Shown: in pieces, positions 35,674 to 44,979 of the stretch
How positions within the stretch are numbered: the first letter of the stretch is position 1
Layout: every line of letters begins with the position of its first letter
Source: CALOBA01 sp942491465
Lineage (GTDB): Bacteria > Pseudomonadota > Gammaproteobacteria > Chromatiales > Chromatiaceae
NCBI GenBank assembly: GCA_942491465.1
Contig: CALOBA010000045.1
Location: forward strand, 62,001 to 126,000
DNA length: 64,000 nucleotides
Direction: 5' to 3'
Notes under the pieces: generated by a model
What the model saw: only the letters and a program-made list of their open reading frames with translations
What the model was told of the DNA's origin: nothing
Databases searched by the model: none
Translations under genes and position numbers: made by a program

Positions 35674-36189
35674 ATGAGTTCCGAGCAACCGCAGCCCCAT
35701 GCCGAGCTTCCCGCCGACGCCGAAGACCCGGTGCTGCGCTCCCTGCATTGGATTTTGCGCATCGCCGCCTATGCGCTGGCGATCGCCATGGTCCTGGTGA
35801 TCATCGAAGGCGTGGTGAGCGTGCTGCGCACGGTCTATCTGAACCTCGCGCAGGCGCCGTACTTCATCATCCCCGACATCATCCAGACCTTCGGCGCCTT
35901 CTTGGCCGTGCTGATCGCCTATGAGATCTTCAGCAACATCACGCTCTACATCAGAACCGACGTGTTTCCGGTCAAGCTCGTGCTGGCGACGGCGCTGATG
36001 GCCATCGCACGAAAGGTCATCGTACTGGATATGGAAAAATACACGGCGGGGGATCTGGTCGGCATCGCCGCCATCGTCTTGGCACTCGGCATCTCGTATT
36101 GGCTCATCTCGCGGGCCGACGCCGGGATGCTGTGGGTGCAATCAAAGGCGTCCGAGAAACTGCCAACGACGAGCGCCGACGAGTCCTGA
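35674..36189 (+). CDS. PsiE-family membrane protein
   Basis: 171 residues with four transmembrane helices. The family core is well kept: IIPDIIQTFGAFLAVLIAYE, IFSNITLYIRTDVFPVKLV and ALMAIARKVIVLD. PsiE was first described as phosphate-starvation inducible in E. coli, but relatives occur near transporters and their function is unknown. Lies in the gene group of sbtA and nhaD, followed by MITE copy C. Confidence 0.9.
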   Translation: MSSEQPQPHAELPADAEDPVLRSLHWILRIAAYALAIAMVLVIIEGVVSVLRTVYLNLAQAPYFIIPDIIQTFGAFLAVLIAYEIFSNITLYIRTDVFPVKLVLATALMAIARKVIVLDMEKYTAGDLVGIAAIVLALGISYWLISRADAGMLWVQSKASEKLPTTSADES

Positions 36190-36224
36190 AGCGACGGGCC
36201 GGCTTGGCCCCGACTCTGCCGCTG

Positions 36225-36329
36225 AGTCAAGGTTCAGAAACAAGTGGTGCAGACGAAACCACGAAACGGCCAATCCAAAGGCTCAGCGAGCGGGCGTCTG
36301 CACCACTTGTTTTTGAACCGATCCTTAGG
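36225..36329 (+). repeat. MITE-like palindrome, family 1, copy C
   Basis: Inverse orientation to copies A, B and E. Ends GTTCAGAAACAAGTGG and CCACTTGTTTTTGAAC (one base changed). Bordered by GTCAA and GATCCTTAG. Located between psiE and nhaD. Confidence 0.87.
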
Positions 36330-36359
36330 TTGTCCTTCAATCCGCTGGAGCCAAGACCG

Positions 36360-37790
36360 ATGAAAACCCTCCCCGCGCCTCGGCAAGCGCTGCCGCTGGT
36401 GATCTCGACGCTGTTTTTCGCGCCGACGGCCTGGGCCTCCGGCGCCTCCGTGGATCTGGACTTGACCACCACCTGGGCCGGCTTCTCGGCCATTGCGATC
36501 TTTGTGGTGGCCTATCTGCTGGTGATGGCCGAGGAGCTTACCGGTCTCAAGAAATCCAAGCCGGTGGTGCTGGCGGCGGGTGTGATCTGGATCTTGATCG
36601 CCGTCTACTACAGCGACCATGGGGGCGTCTCCCATGCGGTGGGCGATGCGGTGCGGCACAACATCCTGGAATTTTCCGAGCTGTTTCTGTTCCTGCTCGT
36701 GGCCATGACCTACATCAACACGATGGAGGAACGCCGGGTCTTCGATGCGCTGCGGGCCTGGCTGGTGCGCAGCGGCTTCAGCTATCGCAAGCTGTTCTGG
36801 CTGACCGGCTTTTTGGCATTCTTCATCTCGCCGGTGGCGGACAACCTGACCACCGCGCTGTTGATGTGTGCCGTCATCATGGCGGTCGGGGCCGACAACC
36901 GGCGCTTCGTCGTGCTGAGCTCCGTCAACATCGTCGTCGCCGCCAATGCCGGGGGCGCCTTCAGTCCATTCGGGGACATCACCACGCTGATGGTCTGGCA
37001 GAAGGGCATCATCGGTTTTTACAGCTTCTTCCTGCTGTTTATCCCGTCGCTGGTCAGCTTCTTGGTGCCGGCCTACTTCATGCAGCGCGCCGTCCCCGAT
37101 CTCGCGCCGCCGCCGTCGGACGAACGGGTGCAGATGAAGCGGGGCGCCAAGCGCGTCATGCTGCTGTTTCTGCTGACCATCGCCACCGCGGTCAGCGTGC
37201 ACAATTTCTATGAGCTGCCGCCGGTGCTCGGGATGATGACCGGCCTTGCCTACCTGAAACTGTTCGGCTTCTATCTGCAAAAGACCGGCGAGTCTTCAAC
37301 GGTGAGGTGCGGTACCGTCGAGGACACCATGCCCTTCGACATCTTCAACAAGGTCGCCCGCGCGGAATGGGACACGCTGCTGTTCTTCTACGGCGTGGTC
37401 CTGTGCGTCGGCGCCCTCGGCTTTATCGGCTATTTGGAGCTGCTATCCCAGTTCGCCTACGCCGACCTGGGGCCCACCGTTGCCAATACCCTGGTCGGCA
37501 TCCTCTCCGCCGTGGTGGACAACATCCCGGTAATGTTCGCCGTATTGACCATGAGCCCGGAGATGTCCGAGGGCCAATGGCTGCTCGTTACCCTGACCGC
37601 CGGCATCGGCGGCAGCCTGCTCTCCATCGGCTCCGCGGCCGGTGTCGCGCTGATGGGGCAGACGCGGGGCATCTATACCTTCTTCGAGCACCTGCGGTTT
37701 ACCAAGTACATCGTGCTGGGCTACTTCGCCGGGATCTTGACGCACTTTGTGGTGAACTTCTGGACGTTCTCGATCCCGACGGGGGGCTGA
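36360..37790 (+). CDS. nhaD: Sodium/proton antiporter NhaD
   Basis: 476 residues. N-terminal signal-like segment (PLVISTLFFAPTAWASG), then about 11 further transmembrane helices. NhaD/ArsB-type motifs: FISPVADNLTTALLMCAVIM in the first half and VVDNIPVMFAVLTMSPEM with GGSLLSIGSAAGVALMGQ in the second. Exchanges Na+ for H+ at the inner membrane. In photoautotrophs it often accompanies SbtA, whose bicarbonate uptake imports sodium; here it follows the broken sbtA module and psiE. Apparently intact. Confidence 0.95.
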   Translation: MKTLPAPRQALPLVISTLFFAPTAWASGASVDLDLTTTWAGFSAIAIFVVAYLLVMAEELTGLKKSKPVVLAAGVIWILIAVYYSDHGGVSHAVGDAVRHNILEFSELFLFLLVAMTYINTMEERRVFDALRAWLVRSGFSYRKLFWLTGFLAFFISPVADNLTTALLMCAVIMAVGADNRRFVVLSSVNIVVAANAGGAFSPFGDITTLMVWQKGIIGFYSFFLLFIPSLVSFLVPAYFMQRAVPDLAPPPSDERVQMKRGAKRVMLLFLLTIATAVSVHNFYELPPVLGMMTGLAYLKLFGFYLQKTGESSTVRCGTVEDTMPFDIFNKVARAEWDTLLFFYGVVLCVGALGFIGYLELLSQFAYADLGPTVANTLVGILSAVVDNIPVMFAVLTMSPEMSEGQWLLVTLTAGIGGSLLSIGSAAGVALMGQTRGIYTFFEHLRFTKYIVLGYFAGILTHFVVNFWTFSIPTGG

Positions 37791-37880
37791 TCAACCATGG
37801 GCGAGGGGCATCCGCGCGCCCATCCCGGCGTCGCCGAGACGCCCCGCCGCGCCCATCGCGTCGCGGGGGCCTAGTTAGCC

Positions 37881-39257
37881 GTGGGTAAGGGCCGACATGC
37901 AGCGGCTGACTGCGGCATCAGTGCCCTCGGTCTGATGGACCTGGCCCTGGTGCTGGTGGTGCTCGGCTACGCCGTGGTGGCGGCGGTGGGGCTGCCGCTG
38001 TTCGGCGACGGCGCCCACTATTTCGTTGCCATGCTGCTCGAAGACGGGCCGCTGATCCCGAACGGCCGCTATGCCGCGGCACTGCCGCAGCTGCCGGCGC
38101 TGCTGGGCCTGGGGTTGAGCGATGATCCGGTGCTGCTGCGGGCGCTGTTCAGCGTCGGCTATGCGCTGGTGCCGGTGCTCGCGCTGCTCGGCTGCTGGCT
38201 GCTCCTGCGTCGGCGCGCGCCGGCGCTGATGCTGCTGGTGCTGTTGTCGTTTCTGGCCCTGCAGATCAATTTCTCCAGCGTCTCGGAGCTGATGCTGGCG
38301 CTGATCCTGAGCTGGCCGGCGCTGCTGGCGCTGATGCTGCGCCCGCACGGGCCGGGGACCCGGATCTACACCCTGCTGCTCGCCCCGACGCTGGCGCTGC
38401 TGCATCCGCTGGCGTTCGCGCCGGCCCTGCTGCTGGCGGCTGCGGCCCTTGCCGGGGGCTGGCGCGAGGGTTCCTGGCCGATAGGGACGCGGCTGACCGC
38501 CGGGCTGATGGCGGGCTCGGCGCTGTTGCGGCTTGGCTGGACGGCGGTGGGCCTGAACGACTACGAGCGCGCCCGCACCCAAGGCGAGAGCGCCCTGGGC
38601 TATCTGTTGCCGCCGACGGCACTGCTCACGGTGCTGCTGGGCCTGGTGCTGGTGCTGGGCCTGCTGATCGGCTGGCGGCTGCTGCGCTCGGGGAGGGGGG
38701 CGGGTTGGCTGATGGGCGGGCTGATCGGCGGGCTGCTCGGCATCCTGTCCATGCTCGTCCTGATGACCGCGCTCGGGTTCGTCCTGGGCACGGGCATCGA
38801 GCTGAAGGCCGCGCTGACCTATCCCATCGGCCTGGCGCTGATGGCCATTGCCGCGCTGGTGATCCGCTGCCGGCCGGCGCCGCTCCCGCTCGCCACCGCG
38901 GCGCGCCCGGCGCTGTTGCTGGCGGCCCTGATCCTGCTGCTGGCGCTCGGTCGATCGGTGGCCTGGTGGACGGCGACCCACGCGCTGGCGGACCTGCTGG
39001 CGAGCACCGATGCCGCTTGTATCCCGGTCGGGCCGCAGCAGCCGTTCTCGCTGCAATGGCCCTGGATGGCCGTGATCGACGACTGGACCGCGCCGATGCA
39101 GGCCCTGGCCTTCCGCGATCCGCACTGGCCTTCGGCGCTGCTGCTGCCCCACGACGGCTGCGCGCGGCTGGCCGACGACGGCATTGCCCGCCTGACCGAC
39201 TGGCTGGTGGTGCCGGCCGATCGGCTGGAGGCCAACTTCGGTCCGCTGCGCCGCTGA
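37881..39257 (+). CDS. Multi-spanning membrane protein, glycosyltransferase-like
   Basis: 458 residues from a GTG at 37881, or 440 from the ATG at 37935 just before the first helix; neither has a clear ribosome site. About eleven hydrophobic helices. The loop after the first one, LPLFGDGAHYFVAML, resembles the acidic first periplasmic loop of GT-C glycosyltransferases, and the last ~80 residues form a soluble periplasmic tail. No family is assigned. Possibly cotranscribed with the 1379-residue protein 80 bp downstream. Confidence 0.65.
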   Translation: MGKGRHAAADCGISALGLMDLALVLVVLGYAVVAAVGLPLFGDGAHYFVAMLLEDGPLIPNGRYAAALPQLPALLGLGLSDDPVLLRALFSVGYALVPVLALLGCWLLLRRRAPALMLLVLLSFLALQINFSSVSELMLALILSWPALLALMLRPHGPGTRIYTLLLAPTLALLHPLAFAPALLLAAAALAGGWREGSWPIGTRLTAGLMAGSALLRLGWTAVGLNDYERARTQGESALGYLLPPTALLTVLLGLVLVLGLLIGWRLLRSGRGAGWLMGGLIGGLLGILSMLVLMTALGFVLGTGIELKAALTYPIGLALMAIAALVIRCRPAPLPLATAARPALLLAALILLLALGRSVAWWTATHALADLLASTDAACIPVGPQQPFSLQWPWMAVIDDWTAPMQALAFRDPHWPSALLLPHDGCARLADDGIARLTDWLVVPADRLEANFGPLRR

Positions 39258-39337
39258 CCATCGTCTCGCCGCGCCCCGTGTGAGACCATGGCGCAGGACC
39301 ACCAGCCCCGCCGCCCCCGCCGCCCCGAGGCCCGAGC

Positions 39338-42300
39338 ATGACCAAAGCCCACCCCCGAGCCAGCGCCGCGTTTCTCCTCCTGCTTCTGCTCGTGCTGCTG
39401 CACGGGCGATTCGCCCTCGCCGCCGAGCAGCCGCCGATCCCCGACGCCCTGGCGCCCTGGGTCGACTGGGTGCTCGACGACCAAGACCGACGTGCCTGTC
39501 CCCTCGGTGACGATGGCGAGCGCGTCTGCGCCTGGCCGGGGCCGCTGGTGCTGGACCTGAACGCCGCCGGCGGGCGCTTCGAGCAGACCTGGCGGCTCGA
39601 CGCCGAGGCCCCGGTGCCGCTGCCCGGCGGCGGTGCCTACTGGCCGGAGCAGGTGACGGCCGATGCCGAGGCGGTCCCGGTGGTGGAGCACGACGGCCGG
39701 CCGATGCTGCGGCTGCCGGCCGGCGTGCACAAGCTCAGCGGCCGTTTCAGCTGGCCGCGCCGGCCGCGGGTGCTGCCGGTGCCGGCGCAGATCGGCCTGC
39801 TGACGCTGGTGCTCGACGGGCAGCCGATGACGGCCCCGCGCCGTGACGACCAAGGGCTCTGGCTCGGCGAGGCAGACCGCGACCGGGCCGCCGCCGAGCC
39901 CGATGCGCTGATGTTGGAGGTGATGCGCCGGATCGACGACGACATCCCGCTGCGGGTGCAGACCCGGCTGGCCCTGGACGTGGCCGGCCAGGCGCGGGAG
40001 ATCCAGCTCGGGCCGGTGCTGCTGCCGGGGGGCATCCCGCTGGCCATCGACAGCCCGCTGCCGGCCCGGCTGCTGGACGGCGATGCGGCCGGCAGCCTGC
40101 AGCTGCAGGTGCGCCCCGGGCGCTGGGTGCTGAGCATCGACAGCCACCACCCGGGGCCGGTGGATGCCCTGGGTTGGAACGCCGCGCCGGCGCCCTGGCC
40201 GGATCACGAGGTCTGGGTGTTCGCCGCCCATCCGCAGCTGCGCCAGGTCGAGATCACCGGCGTCGACCCGGTGGACCCGCGCCAGACCCGGCTGCCCGAC
40301 GACTGGCGGGCGCTGCCCGCCTACCTGCTGCGCCCCGGCGAGACCATGGGCCTGACCCAGCTGCGCCGGGGCGCCCTCGGCGTGGACCGGCTGCGCCTGG
40401 CGCGCGACCTCTGGCTCGACTACAGCGCCGATGCCTTCAGCGTGCGCGACCGCATCTCGGGCCAGCTCGAGCAGCGCTGGCGGCTGGACGCGGAGCCGGT
40501 GCTGGCCCTGGGCCAGGTGCGCGTCGGCGGCCAGCCGCGCTTCATCACCACGCTCGGCGAGGGCAACCGGCCGGCCGGGGTCGAGGTGCGCCAGGGCCGG
40601 CTCGACCTGCTGGCCGATGCCCGTATCGACAGCGGGCCGGTGGGCCTGGTCGCCGCGCTGCCCGCGTCGGGCTGGGCGCTGCCCTTCGACGGCATCCGCA
40701 CCCGGCTGCACCTGCCGCCGGGCTGGGACCTGCTGGCGGTGGCCGGGGTCGACAACCTGCCCGACAGCTGGCTCGGGCGCTGGTCGCTGCTGGACATCTT
40801 CCTGGTGCTGATCGCGGCCTTGGGCATAGGCCGGCTCTGGGGCTGGCCCTGGGGGCTGGTGGCCCTGGCGACGCTGGTGCTGATCTGGCCCGAGCCCGGC
40901 GCCCCGCGCTGGGTCTGGCTGCACATCCTGGTGGCGGCGGCCCTGCTGCGGGTGCTGCCCACGGACGCCGCAAGGCCGGCGTTCCGCCGCCTGCGCGGGC
41001 TGTTGCGGTTCTACTATCGCGCCGCGTTGATCGTGCTGGCGGTGATCGCGCTGCCGTTTCTGGTCACCGAGGTCCGCGACGGGCTGTTCCCGCAGCTCGA
41101 CCAGCGCGGCGGAGGCGGGCATGTCCAGGTGGCGTCGGGGGAGGGCGCCGCGGCGCCGATGTCGCGCTTCAGCAACGTCGATGATGCGCTGCCGGAGCAG
41201 GAGGCCAGCGTGCCCAGCCCCGTCTCGGTGGCCCGACAGCGCCTGAAGGCCGCGTCGCCGGCACCGCCGGCGGGGCGCATCATCGCTCAAAAGGCCCTGC
41301 CGACCCTGGACCCGAACGCCCGGGTCCAGACCGGTGCCGGCGTGCCCACCTGGAGCTGGCGCAGCTTCACGCTGAGCTGGAGCGGGCCGGTGGCCACGGA
41401 CCACCAGGTCCGGCTCTGGCTGCTGCCGCCCGCGGCGGCGCTGGGTCTGGCCCTGGTGCGGCTGGTGCTGGTGGTGCTGCTCGGGCTGCGGCTGGCCGGG
41501 GTGCTCCGGCTCGGCAAGCCCCCGGCGACGGCCTCCACCGCCGCGGCGGTGCTGGGGATGGCGCTGCTGGTGCCGGCGGGGGACGGCCTGGCCCAGCCGG
41601 CCGCGGCCTTCCCGCCGGAGACCTTGCTCGAGGAGCTGCGCCAACGGCTGCTGGCGCCGCCGGACTGCCTGCCGCGCTGCGCCGAGATCGCCCGCGCCGA
41701 CCTGACGCTGGACGCCGACAGCCTGCGGCTGGCGCTGGTGGTGGATGCACAAGCGGCGGTGGCGCTGCCGCTGCCCGGCACCGCCGAGGGTTGGTCGCCC
41801 ACCGCCCTGACCCTGGACGGCGAGCCGCTGGCGGCCATGCGTCGCGGCAGCGGCGGCACCTTGGGGGCCCCGGTCCCGGCGGGTCGCCACCTGCTGGTGC
41901 TCACCGGGCCGCTGCCGGCCGCCGGCCAGATCGACATCCCGCTGCCGCTGCGACCGCGCCAGCTGCAGGCGCGGCTGCCCTCGCCCTGGCAGCTGGAGGG
42001 GGTCGGCGCCGATGGCCGGCCGGGCGAGCAGCTACGGCTGCTGCGCCCGCGCGTCGCCGCCGGCCCGGATCAGCCGGCGGACAGCGACCGCGCCCTGCCG
42101 CCGCTGCTGCGCCTCAGCCGCGCGCTGCGCTTCGGCCTGGACTGGACCGTCGAGACCCGGGTCGAGCGGCTGTCGCCGGCCGCGGCGCCGGTGACGCTGC
42201 GGGTCCCGCTGCTGCCGGGGGAGGCGGTGAACACGCCGGGGCTTCAGGTCGACGACGCGCGGCTGCTGGTCTCGCTGCCGCCCGGGCGGGAGGGCATGGG

Positions 42301-43477
42301 CTGGTCGTCGACGCTGACCCCGGTGGACCGCCTCACCCTGACCGCCGGCGACGACCCGCGGCTGACCGAGGTCTGGCGCCTGGAGGTCAGTCCGCTCTGG
42401 CACCTGCGCACCGACGGCATCGCGCCGGTGCAGAACCTCAGCGCCGCCCACCGCTGGCTGCCCACCTGGCGGCCCTGGCCCGGCGAGACGCTGTCGCTGT
42501 CGCTGTCGCGCCCGGTGGGCGTGCCGGGTCCGACGCTGACGCTGGACCGCAGCAGCCTGACCCTGACCCCGGGGCGCCGCGCCACCGACGCCGAGCTCGA
42601 GCTCGGTCTGCGCAGCAGCCAGGGCGGTCGCCACCGCATCCTGCTGCCCGAGGGTGCCGAACTCACCCGCTTCAGCGTCGATGATCAGCCGCGCCCGCTG
42701 GCGTTGCAGGGACAAGCGCTGGACCTGCCCCTGGTGCCCGGCAGTCAGCGCGTGCGCCTGGATTGGCGCGAGCCCGGCGGCCTCGCCGGCGTCTACCGAC
42801 CCGCCGCCCTGGACCTGGGCACCACCGGCGTCAATGCCGAGACCCGGGTGCAGTTGCCGCAGGACCGCTGGCTGCTCTGGGTCGCCGGCCCCGGCGTCGG
42901 GCCCGCCGTGCTGTTCTGGGGGCTGTTGCTGGTGCTGGCGGTGTTCGCCGTCATCCTTGCGCGCTCGCGGCTGACGCCGCTGGGGGGCATCGACTGGCTG
43001 CTGCTGGGGATCGGCCTGAGCCAGGTCGAGCCCTGGCTCGCGATCCTGGTGGTGCTCTGGCTGTTCGCCCTCGGGCTGCGCCGACGGCTCGGCGCCGAGG
43101 CGTCGCGTTGGGGCTTCAACCTGGCCCAGATCGGCCTGGTGCTGCTCAGCATCACCGCGCTGCTGGCCCTGCTCGCCGCCGTCCAGCAAGGTCTGCTCGG
43201 CAGCCCCGAGATGCAGGTCGCCGGCAACGGCTCCAACGCCGGCAGCCTGCGCTGGTACCTGGACCGGCAAGCCGCCGAGCCCGCGTCCATCACGGTGATC
43301 TCGGCGCCCATCTGGGTCTATCGCGCGCTGATGCTGGCCTGGGCGCTGTGGCTGGCCTGGCGCCTGCTCGGCTGGCTGCGCTGGGGCTGGCAGGGCTTCG
43401 CCGAGCCCGAGCTGTGGCGGCAGCGCCCGCCGCGACCGCCCAAGGACGCTGCGGCACCGCTGAGCGTCGACCTATGA
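39338..43477 (+). CDS. Very large exported membrane protein of unknown function
   Basis: 1379 residues. Sec signal (AAFLLLLLLVLLHGRFALAA), then a ~450-residue beta-rich extracytoplasmic domain, a membrane block (~485-590), a short periplasmic linker with Gly and Ser, two more helices (~690-770), a second large beta-rich domain (~780-1160) and a final membrane block (~1170-1355) ending in a cytoplasmic basic tail. The two-domain repeat suggests internal duplication of a beta-sandwich plus helices. No catalytic motif was identified. Codon use is like the core genome. A paired role with the upstream membrane protein is an inference. Confidence 0.75.
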   Translation: MTKAHPRASAAFLLLLLLVLLHGRFALAAEQPPIPDALAPWVDWVLDDQDRRACPLGDDGERVCAWPGPLVLDLNAAGGRFEQTWRLDAEAPVPLPGGGAYWPEQVTADAEAVPVVEHDGRPMLRLPAGVHKLSGRFSWPRRPRVLPVPAQIGLLTLVLDGQPMTAPRRDDQGLWLGEADRDRAAAEPDALMLEVMRRIDDDIPLRVQTRLALDVAGQAREIQLGPVLLPGGIPLAIDSPLPARLLDGDAAGSLQLQVRPGRWVLSIDSHHPGPVDALGWNAAPAPWPDHEVWVFAAHPQLRQVEITGVDPVDPRQTRLPDDWRALPAYLLRPGETMGLTQLRRGALGVDRLRLARDLWLDYSADAFSVRDRISGQLEQRWRLDAEPVLALGQVRVGGQPRFITTLGEGNRPAGVEVRQGRLDLLADARIDSGPVGLVAALPASGWALPFDGIRTRLHLPPGWDLLAVAGVDNLPDSWLGRWSLLDIFLVLIAALGIGRLWGWPWGLVALATLVLIWPEPGAPRWVWLHILVAAALLRVLPTDAARPAFRRLRGLLRFYYRAALIVLAVIALPFLVTEVRDGLFPQLDQRGGGGHVQVASGEGAAAPMSRFSNVDDALPEQEASVPSPVSVARQRLKAASPAPPAGRIIAQKALPTLDPNARVQTGAGVPTWSWRSFTLSWSGPVATDHQVRLWLLPPAAALGLALVRLVLVVLLGLRLAGVLRLGKPPATASTAAAVLGMALLVPAGDGLAQPAAAFPPETLLEELRQRLLAPPDCLPRCAEIARADLTLDADSLRLALVVDAQAAVALPLPGTAEGWSPTALTLDGEPLAAMRRGSGGTLGAPVPAGRHLLVLTGPLPAAGQIDIPLPLRPRQLQARLPSPWQLEGVGADGRPGEQLRLLRPRVAAGPDQPADSDRALPPLLRLSRALRFGLDWTVETRVERLSPAAAPVTLRVPLLPGEAVNTPGLQVDDARLLVSLPPGREGMGWSSTLTPVDRLTLTAGDDPRLTEVWRLEVSPLWHLRTDGIAPVQNLSAAHRWLPTWRPWPGETLSLSLSRPVGVPGPTLTLDRSSLTLTPGRRATDAELELGLRSSQGGRHRILLPEGAELTRFSVDDQPRPLALQGQALDLPLVPGSQRVRLDWREPGGLAGVYRPAALDLGTTGVNAETRVQLPQDRWLLWVAGPGVGPAVLFWGLLLVLAVFAVILARSRLTPLGGIDWLLLGIGLSQVEPWLAILVVLWLFALGLRRRLGAEASRWGFNLAQIGLVLLSITALLALLAAVQQGLLGSPEMQVAGNGSNAGSLRWYLDRQAAEPASITVISAPIWVYRALMLAWALWLAWRLLGWLRWGWQGFAEPELWRQRPPRPPKDAAAPLSVDL

Positions 43478-43496
43478 GGCGATTTCCGGCAATCGC

Positions 43497-43603
43497 CTAA
43501 GTCAAGGTTCAGAAACAAGTGGTGCAGGCGCAACCGCGAAACGGCCAATCAAAAGGTTCAGCGAGCGGGCGTCTGCGCCACTTGTTTCTGAACCGATCCT
43601 AGG
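43497..43603 (+). repeat. MITE-like palindrome, family 1, copy D
   Basis: Ends GTTCAGAAACAAGTGG and CCACTTGTTTCTGAAC. Bordered by CCTAAG on the left and CCTAGG on the right. Inserted between the stops of two convergent genes (43477 and 43609). Confidence 0.88.
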
Positions 43604-43608
43604 TTCGG

Positions 43609-44979
43609 CTACTCCAGGACCAGCTTGGTGCCGAAGGGGTGCCGGGCGTGCTGGCAGGCGACGGGCACGGCCCAGATGACGGGCCAGCGCGGGCGATGGT
43701 GGGCGGGGCCGTCGAGGTCGGTGAGAAAGACGCCGATGTCCGGGCGGTGGGGCTCGGCGGCCTTCAGCAGCGGGGTGAAATCGGTGCCGCCGCCGCCTTG
43801 GAATTGGATGCCGCGCAGGTTGGAGCTGCCGGGGCTGAAGGTCTGCTGCTCGCGCACCCGGTCATCGCCGATGATGACGGTGACGGACGCCTCCATGCGC
43901 CGGCTGATGGCCTCGATCTCGCGGGCGAAGCGCTCCAGCAGCGGGTTTTCGATGGAGCCGGAGACGTCGACCATGACGATCAGTCGGGAGACGGCGGTGG
44001 CGTAGGCGCGACCGGGCTCCCAGGGCATGCGCCGGCCGTCGGCGGTGCGACCACCATTGGCCAGATAGGAGCGCGACGGGCGCGACCAGGACAGCCCCGG
44101 GCGCTGGGAGAGACCGCGGCAGAGCTGGGTGCGCAGCAGCTGCTCCCAGGGGGTGCGGACCTTGGGCAGATCGGCGAGCAGGGCGCGGAGGATGGAGTGC
44201 TCGCCGTCGCCGGCGTGGGCGCGGGTGATGCGCTCGCGCCATTCGCGCGCCTGCTCGGCCTCGCGCTCGGGTTTGCTGTCGTCGGCGCTGGGCAACAGGT
44301 CGCGGGGGCTGTTGGCGCCGAGCATGCGGGTGCGGGCGGCGTGGGGGCCGTCGGCGCGCGGGGCGGTCTGCTCGCCGCTGTCGGCCGCGTGCTCGCTGCG
44401 TTGGCCCGGGCTCGGTTTGCCTTGGCCGCCGGCGGCGCTGCGGCGCTTGCTCCAGCGGCGGTTGGCGCGGCGGTTGGGGTCTTCGGTACCGCGATCGTCA
44501 ACGGCGCGGTAGAGCCGCTCCAGGTCCCATTCCAACAGCGCCGCCTCGGTGCTCTGGCGGCAGTCGAGCACGGTGCGCAGCAGGTCTTCGAGGTTGACTG
44601 ATGCGCTGGGCACCTCCAGCCAGCCCAGGTGACTCAGGGCGGCGTTGACGATGGCGTCGGCGCAGATGTTGTAGAGGTCGGCGTCGACGTCGCCGATGAG
44701 CCGGCCGAGCTCCAGCTGGCGCTGGGGGTGGCGCAGGGCGACGTGCAGGACCTGATGGGCGACCTGGCCGATCTGCTCGGGCAGGCCCAGGCGCTCGAAC
44801 CCGGGGCCGTAGTAGATGGTGGTGCCGTCGTTGGCGGCGGTGAGGATGTCGGCCTCGTCGTCGTCGAGGTCGACGTGGCGAATCCACAGCGCCAGGCCGC
44901 CGGTGGACGGGGCCAGCTCGACCATCTTCTGGATGGCGCGGGTGCCGCGGTGCTCGTGGAGCGCGTGGGCGTCAGCCAT
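43609..44979 (-). CDS. DUF2201/VWA-like protein (metallopeptidase-like plus von Willebrand A)
   Basis: 456 residues. The N-terminal domain (~1-160) is metallopeptidase-like, but its zinc motif reads HQVLHVALRH, so the catalytic Glu of HExxH is Gln and activity is doubtful. A Pro/Ser/Arg-rich linker (~165-270) follows. The C-terminal domain (~325-456) is VWA-like with the MIDAS start MVDVSGSI and a later FLTDLDG. Overlaps the AAA ATPase gene by 8 bp. AAA(MoxR-like)+VWA pairs usually act as metal-dependent chaperones or remodelers; the target here is unknown. Confidence 0.87.
   Translation of the reverse strand: MADAHALHEHRGTRAIQKMVELAPSTGGLALWIRHVDLDDDEADILTAANDGTTIYYGPGFERLGLPEQIGQVAHQVLHVALRHPQRQLELGRLIGDVDADLYNICADAIVNAALSHLGWLEVPSASVNLEDLLRTVLDCRQSTEAALLEWDLERLYRAVDDRGTEDPNRRANRRWSKRRSAAGGQGKPSPGQRSEHAADSGEQTAPRADGPHAARTRMLGANSPRDLLPSADDSKPEREAEQAREWRERITRAHAGDGEHSILRALLADLPKVRTPWEQLLRTQLCRGLSQRPGLSWSRPSRSYLANGGRTADGRRMPWEPGRAYATAVSRLIVMVDVSGSIENPLLERFAREIEAISRRMEASVTVIIGDDRVREQQTFSPGSSNLRGIQFQGGGGTDFTPLLKAAEPHRPDIGVFLTDLDGPAHHRPRWPVIWAVPVACQHARHPFGTKLVLE

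Noticed and set aside
38819..41890. A 1023-codon open frame on the minus strand
   Set aside because: It lies opposite the 1379-residue membrane protein and codes a low-complexity Arg/Gln/His/Pro-rich product, the usual mirror of a GC-rich gene.
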